Assembly: GCF_008705135.1 (NCBI RefSeq)
Contig: NZ_CP023694.1
Location: 8,159,001-8,223,000, forward strand
Reading direction: 5' to 3'
DNA: 64,000 nt
Origin: Streptomyces coeruleorubidus
GTDB lineage: Bacteria; Actinomycetota; Actinomycetes; Streptomycetales; Streptomycetaceae
The translations under genes were made by a program, and so were the position numbers. The first letter of the stretch is position 1. Each line of letters opens with the position of its first letter. The notes beneath the pieces were generated by a model, which saw only the letters and a program-made list of their open reading frames with translations, was not told the DNA's origin and did not search any database. Positions 61,083-64,000 of the stretch are shown here, in pieces.

Positions 61083-63641
61083 TCACCGCCAAATGGACCC
61101 CAACTGCCACGCCCGCATGTGGTCGAGGGTGGCGGTGCCGCCCTCGGCGAAGACCTCGACGCCGGTGCTGGAGGGGTCGGGGAAGATCTGGTCGGTGATC
61201 ACTGCTTCGCCGTTGCCGCCGAAGACCTCCACGGACGACCAGTCGACCAGGATCCGCAGCTTGACCTTGCCGTTCTTGGTCTTCAGCGGTGCGGTCTGGA
61301 CACCGGGGAAGGTGCCGTTGAAGTCCCCGGCGCCGGAGCGGGTGCGGTCGACGTACAGCTCCTGGGTCGTGGTGTCGTAGCCGATGACGGTCTCCTCGCC
61401 GCCCGCGCTGGTGCGCACCTTCAGACCGAAGCGGTCGGCGTCCTTGAGGGAGAAGGTCGCCTCGATGTCGAGTGCCTTGCCCTTGGCCGTGGGGCCGGTC
61501 AGGGGCTTGGAGGTGCTCTTGACGGTGATGTCGGACGCCGTCGCCGGGCGCTTGTCCCGGAGGGACTCCAGGCTGCCCACCGGCTTGCTGGTCAGCCGGA
61601 CGCGGCCGTCGACGGTGCGCAGGGCCATCTCCCGCGGAACGCTCTGCGCGCCGCGCCAGGGGGAGGTGGGGACGGACTGGCCGTAGTCCCAGTTGTTCAT
61701 CCAGCCGATCATGTAGCGCTTGCCGCCCGGCGCGTTCTCCCACGACACCGCCGCGTAGTAGTCCTTGCCGTAGTCGGCCCAGTCGGCGCGCTGTACGACG
61801 GACTTGGCGGGCTTGTCGGCGGCGGTGAACTGGTCGGTCATGACGTGGCCCCAGCCGGCGGTGTTCATGTCGACGACCTGGATCTGCGCCTTCTTGCCGG
61901 CGTACGGGCGCATGTCGAAGGAGGCCCAGTCCAGGGTCTCGCTGTCGGCGCCGGTCGCGCTGCGGACGACCTGGCCGTCGACGAGCAGGTTGACGGACGT
62001 CTCCTGGGAGACGCGCTGGGCCTGGCTGTCCGACAGCACGATGTGGTCGACGTTGACGTGGCCCCAGCCGCCGGTGTTGTCGTCGACGATCCTGATCCGC
62101 GCCTGCTTGCCGGCGAGCTCGCTGACGTCCCAGGAGGCCCAGTTGAGTGCCTCGGCGTCCTTTCCGGTGGCGCTGCGGACGACCCGGCCGTCCACGAGGA
62201 GCTCGACGGCCGTCGGGTTGTCGGAGCCGGCCGGATGATTGCCGCCGCCGATCAGGAAGTTGATGTGCTTCTTGTCGATGGTGAACTCGGGTGACGTGAG
62301 GGTGCCGGTGGTGGAGTCGCCGTTCCGGAAGGTGTTGACCAGCCCGTCTCCCAGGAAGCCGGATACCTGTTGCTGGCCGGGGAGGGTGCCGGTGGCCGGT
62401 GCGGTGCCGAAGGCGTCCCCGGTCGCCGTCCAGTCGCCGTACGTTCCGCCTTCGAAGTCGGCGAGGACCGTGCCCTCGGGTGGAGTGCTGCCCATGACGG
62501 TCCCGGCCTCGTGCGGATGCCGCCCGCCACCGATCTTGAAGTTCAGGTAGGGGCTGTCCACGGTGAAGGAGGGGGAGGTGAGGATGCCGGTGGCGCCGTC
62601 ACCGCCGTGGAAGCTGTTGGCGAGGCCCTTGCCGTCGAAGCCGTCGACGGTCCCCTGCCCGTCCACCGCCCCGGCTGCCGGTCCCCGGCCGAACGCGGTG
62701 CCCGTGCTCGTCCACGTACCGAAGCCGGTGCCCTCGAAGTCCTGGACGACCTTCCCGGTGGGCGGGGTGTACGTGCCCTTGTCGTCCGCGGTGAACTTCT
62801 TGCCGTCGAAGTCGCCGATGAAGTACTGGGCAGCCGAACCTCCCGCGATACCACCGGGGTTGATGTTGACGACCAGGACCCACTTGATGTTCTTCTTGTC
62901 CCCGTCCACGGCGAGGGGGAACAGATCGGGGCACTCCCACACTCCGCCCGTCGCACCGGCCGGTCCGAACTCGCTCTGCAACTCCCAGTCCCTGAGGTTC
63001 TTCGACGAGTAGAACCGCACCTTGTGCTCGGCGGACAGCGACACCGTCATCAGCCAGCTCTTGGTCGGCGCGTACCACTGGACCTTGGGATCGCGGAAGT
63101 TGTCGGAGCCGATGTCGATCACGGGATTGCCCTGGTACTTGGTCCAGGTGCGACCGCGGTCGGTGCTGTAGGCGAGCGACTGGGCCTGCTTGCCGCCGTT
63201 CTTGTAGGCGCTGGTGTAGATCGCCACCATGGGCGGGTTCTTCTTCGTGCCGAAGCCGGTGGTGTTGTTCCAGTCGACGACCGCGCTGCCGGAGAACACC
63301 ATCTCCTCGTCGTCGTGCGACAGGGCCAGCGGCAACTCCTCCCAGTGCACGAGGTCCTTGCTCACCGCGTGCCCCCAGGACATGTCGCCCCAAGTGTTGC
63401 CGTTCGGGTTGTACTGGTAGAAGAGGTGGTACTCGCCCTTGTAGTAGACGAGCCCGTTGGGGTCGTTCATCCAGTTCTTCTGCGGAGTGAAGTGGAACTG
63501 GGGTCTGTAGGTCTCGGTGTAGGTCGGGGTGTCGGCGGCGACGGCCTGGGGGGCCAGCGGGGCTGCTGACAGGGCGCAGACGGTCGCGACCGCCGCCATC
63601 ATCCGCATGCGGGCATGCCGGGATACGCGTGCAGAGCTCAT
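61083..63641 (-). CDS. Secreted GH32 levanase/fructanase with nested binding modules
   Basis: 852 residues. Signal peptide (residues ~1-35), then a GH32 five-bladed propeller: nucleophile Asp in WMNDPNG (about 60), FRDPKV (about 182) and acid/base Glu in WECPDLF (about 238). The propeller is interrupted after YFIGDFDGKKF (about 275) by a ~340-residue insert and resumes at DYGKDYYAAVSW (about 620), ending in a GH32 C-terminal beta-sandwich. The insert is two related FEG...LLVDG modules, one nested in the other. It hydrolyses beta-fructans such as levan or inulin outside the cell. ATG 63641 follows AGGAG. The frame is open further upstream but has no signal peptide there. Confidence 0.93.
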   Translation of the reverse strand: MSSARVSRHARMRMMAAVATVCALSAAPLAPQAVAADTPTYTETYRPQFHFTPQKNWMNDPNGLVYYKGEYHLFYQYNPNGNTWGDMSWGHAVSKDLVHWEELPLALSHDDEEMVFSGSAVVDWNNTTGFGTKKNPPMVAIYTSAYKNGGKQAQSLAYSTDRGRTWTKYQGNPVIDIGSDNFRDPKVQWYAPTKSWLMTVSLSAEHKVRFYSSKNLRDWELQSEFGPAGATGGVWECPDLFPLAVDGDKKNIKWVLVVNINPGGIAGGSAAQYFIGDFDGKKFTADDKGTYTPPTGKVVQDFEGTGFGTWTSTGTAFGRGPAAGAVDGQGTVDGFDGKGLANSFHGGDGATGILTSPSFTVDSPYLNFKIGGGRHPHEAGTVMGSTPPEGTVLADFEGGTYGDWTATGDAFGTAPATGTLPGQQQVSGFLGDGLVNTFRNGDSTTGTLTSPEFTIDKKHINFLIGGGNHPAGSDNPTAVELLVDGRVVRSATGKDAEALNWASWDVSELAGKQARIRIVDDNTGGWGHVNVDHIVLSDSQAQRVSQETSVNLLVDGQVVRSATGADSETLDWASFDMRPYAGKKAQIQVVDMNTAGWGHVMTDQFTAADKPAKSVVQRADWADYGKDYYAAVSWENAPGGKRYMIGWMNNWDYGQSVPTSPWRGAQSVPREMALRTVDGRVRLTSKPVGSLESLRDKRPATASDITVKSTSKPLTGPTAKGKALDIEATFSLKDADRFGLKVRTSAGGEETVIGYDTTTQELYVDRTRSGAGDFNGTFPGVQTAPLKTKNGKVKLRILVDWSSVEVFGGNGEAVITDQIFPDPSSTGVEVFAEGGTATLDHMRAWQLGSIWR

Positions 63642-63751
63642 GGTGTCTCCTAGTCCCGCGGCCGTCCACGCAGCGGTGACTGCGGCTTCTGCGCGACGGA
63701 CCGAAAAGTGCACCCCAGGCCGATGCCGGCTTCCGTGCCGTCGACCGAGGG

Positions 63752-63781
63752 TGTCATCGTTGACTTGTGTCATCGATGACA
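63752..63781 (-). promoter_or_regulatory. Twin palindromic operators upstream of levanase gene
   Basis: TGTCATCGATGACA (63768-63781) is a perfect 14-bp palindrome with a central CG, as in LacI-family sites. TGTCATCGTTGACT (63752-63765) is a near copy 16 bp away. They lie 110-140 bp upstream of the levanase start and suggest sugar-responsive repression. No LacI gene is within the window. Confidence 0.7.
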
Positions 63782-64000
63782 GCGAGTGCCCGATTATGAA
63801 GCCCAATCCGGCCTCCGCGTCAACGGTCCGGGCGCAATTGCTCCGGCACGACCGGCAGTTCATCGGCTGTCGTCGGTGGTCGCGAACCGCGCCGACCCGT
63901 TGGCAGTGGCGGTCTCGGTTTCGATAACCGCCCAGGTCAGAGGGGTGGGGTGGGGGCCGCCCGGCAAGCTTCGGCCTCATCGTCGACGCCGAGACGGGCC
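63782..64000. other. Right edge, no supported gene
   Basis: About 220 bp beyond the levanase operators. No frame has a convincing start and ribosome site before the window ends. Confidence 0.5.

Noticed and set aside
61083..63980. Longer levanase start, adding about 113 residues
   Set aside because: The extension has no signal peptide at its new N terminus, runs through the operator palindromes, and ATG 63641 has a good ribosome site and signal peptide.

Overview
This is high-GC (roughly 70%) DNA with GTG/TTG starts, ATGA-type start/stop overlaps, IdeR/DmdR-type iron boxes and actinomycete gene families. It is almost certainly a Streptomyces (or very close relative) chromosome, probably an arm-proximal accessory region. 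No rRNA, tRNA or CRISPR array was seen.

Layout. (1) 1-5320: a drug/siderophore-export style operon (MFS, then two ABC half-transporters) on the minus strand, divergent from a TetR regulator. (2) 5503-13665: a protease-rich island with an astacin-like zinc metallopeptidase, an NTPase-LuxR regulator, a TPR-CHAT cysteine-protease-like protein, a leaderless subtilisin, an ECF-like sigma factor and a small acidic protein. This is the most unusual part of the window. Its gene set recalls the TPR-CHAT protease/sigma-factor signalling of type III-E CRISPR, but no CRISPR is present. (3) 13686-22344: housekeeping and stress genes, including N-formylglutamate amidohydrolase, monomeric isocitrate dehydrogenase, an MscS channel, a YbhN-like membrane protein, an ABC exporter behind a canonical SoxR box, and a lipoprotein. 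(4) 22347-25790: a TctC-type solute receptor divergent from a CitA/CitB-type two-component system, without the TctA/TctB permease. (5) 26226-56093: a complete coelichelin-type hydroxamate siderophore cluster (cchA-cchK). Adenylation-pocket residues read by eye fit formyl-hydroxyornithine, threonine and hydroxyornithine. Seven iron boxes punctuate it. An MHYT-domain protein and a CvnA-like sensor kinase sit inside it. It is extended by a YtcJ-like amidohydrolase, an N-acetylglutamate-synthase-like GNAT, an N-acetylglutamate kinase paralogue and an isochorismatase, the last two behind their own iron box. (6) 56343-59543: a RidA / D-threonine-aldolase-like PLP enzyme / SDR operon with a divergently acting FCD-type GntR regulator and a shared 19-bp operator candidate. 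(7) 60012-61030: a decayed tyrosine recombinase. (8) 61083-63641: a secreted GH32 levanase whose catalytic domain is split by two nested sugar-binding-like modules, behind twin palindromic operators.

How the genes work together. In iron starvation, release of the DmdR/IdeR repressor would switch on ornithine hydroxylation (CchB), formylation (CchA) and trimodular assembly (CchH with MbtH-like CchK). It would also switch on export by a CchG/CchI pair that together appear to form only one consensus ATP site, uptake by CchF/CchC/CchD/CchE, and iron release by the CchJ esterase. The iron-controlled NAGS/NAGK pair may raise ornithine supply (inference). The CHAT/subtilisin/sigma island is best read as a proteolysis-controlled transcription or conflict system whose trigger, substrate and regulon are unknown.
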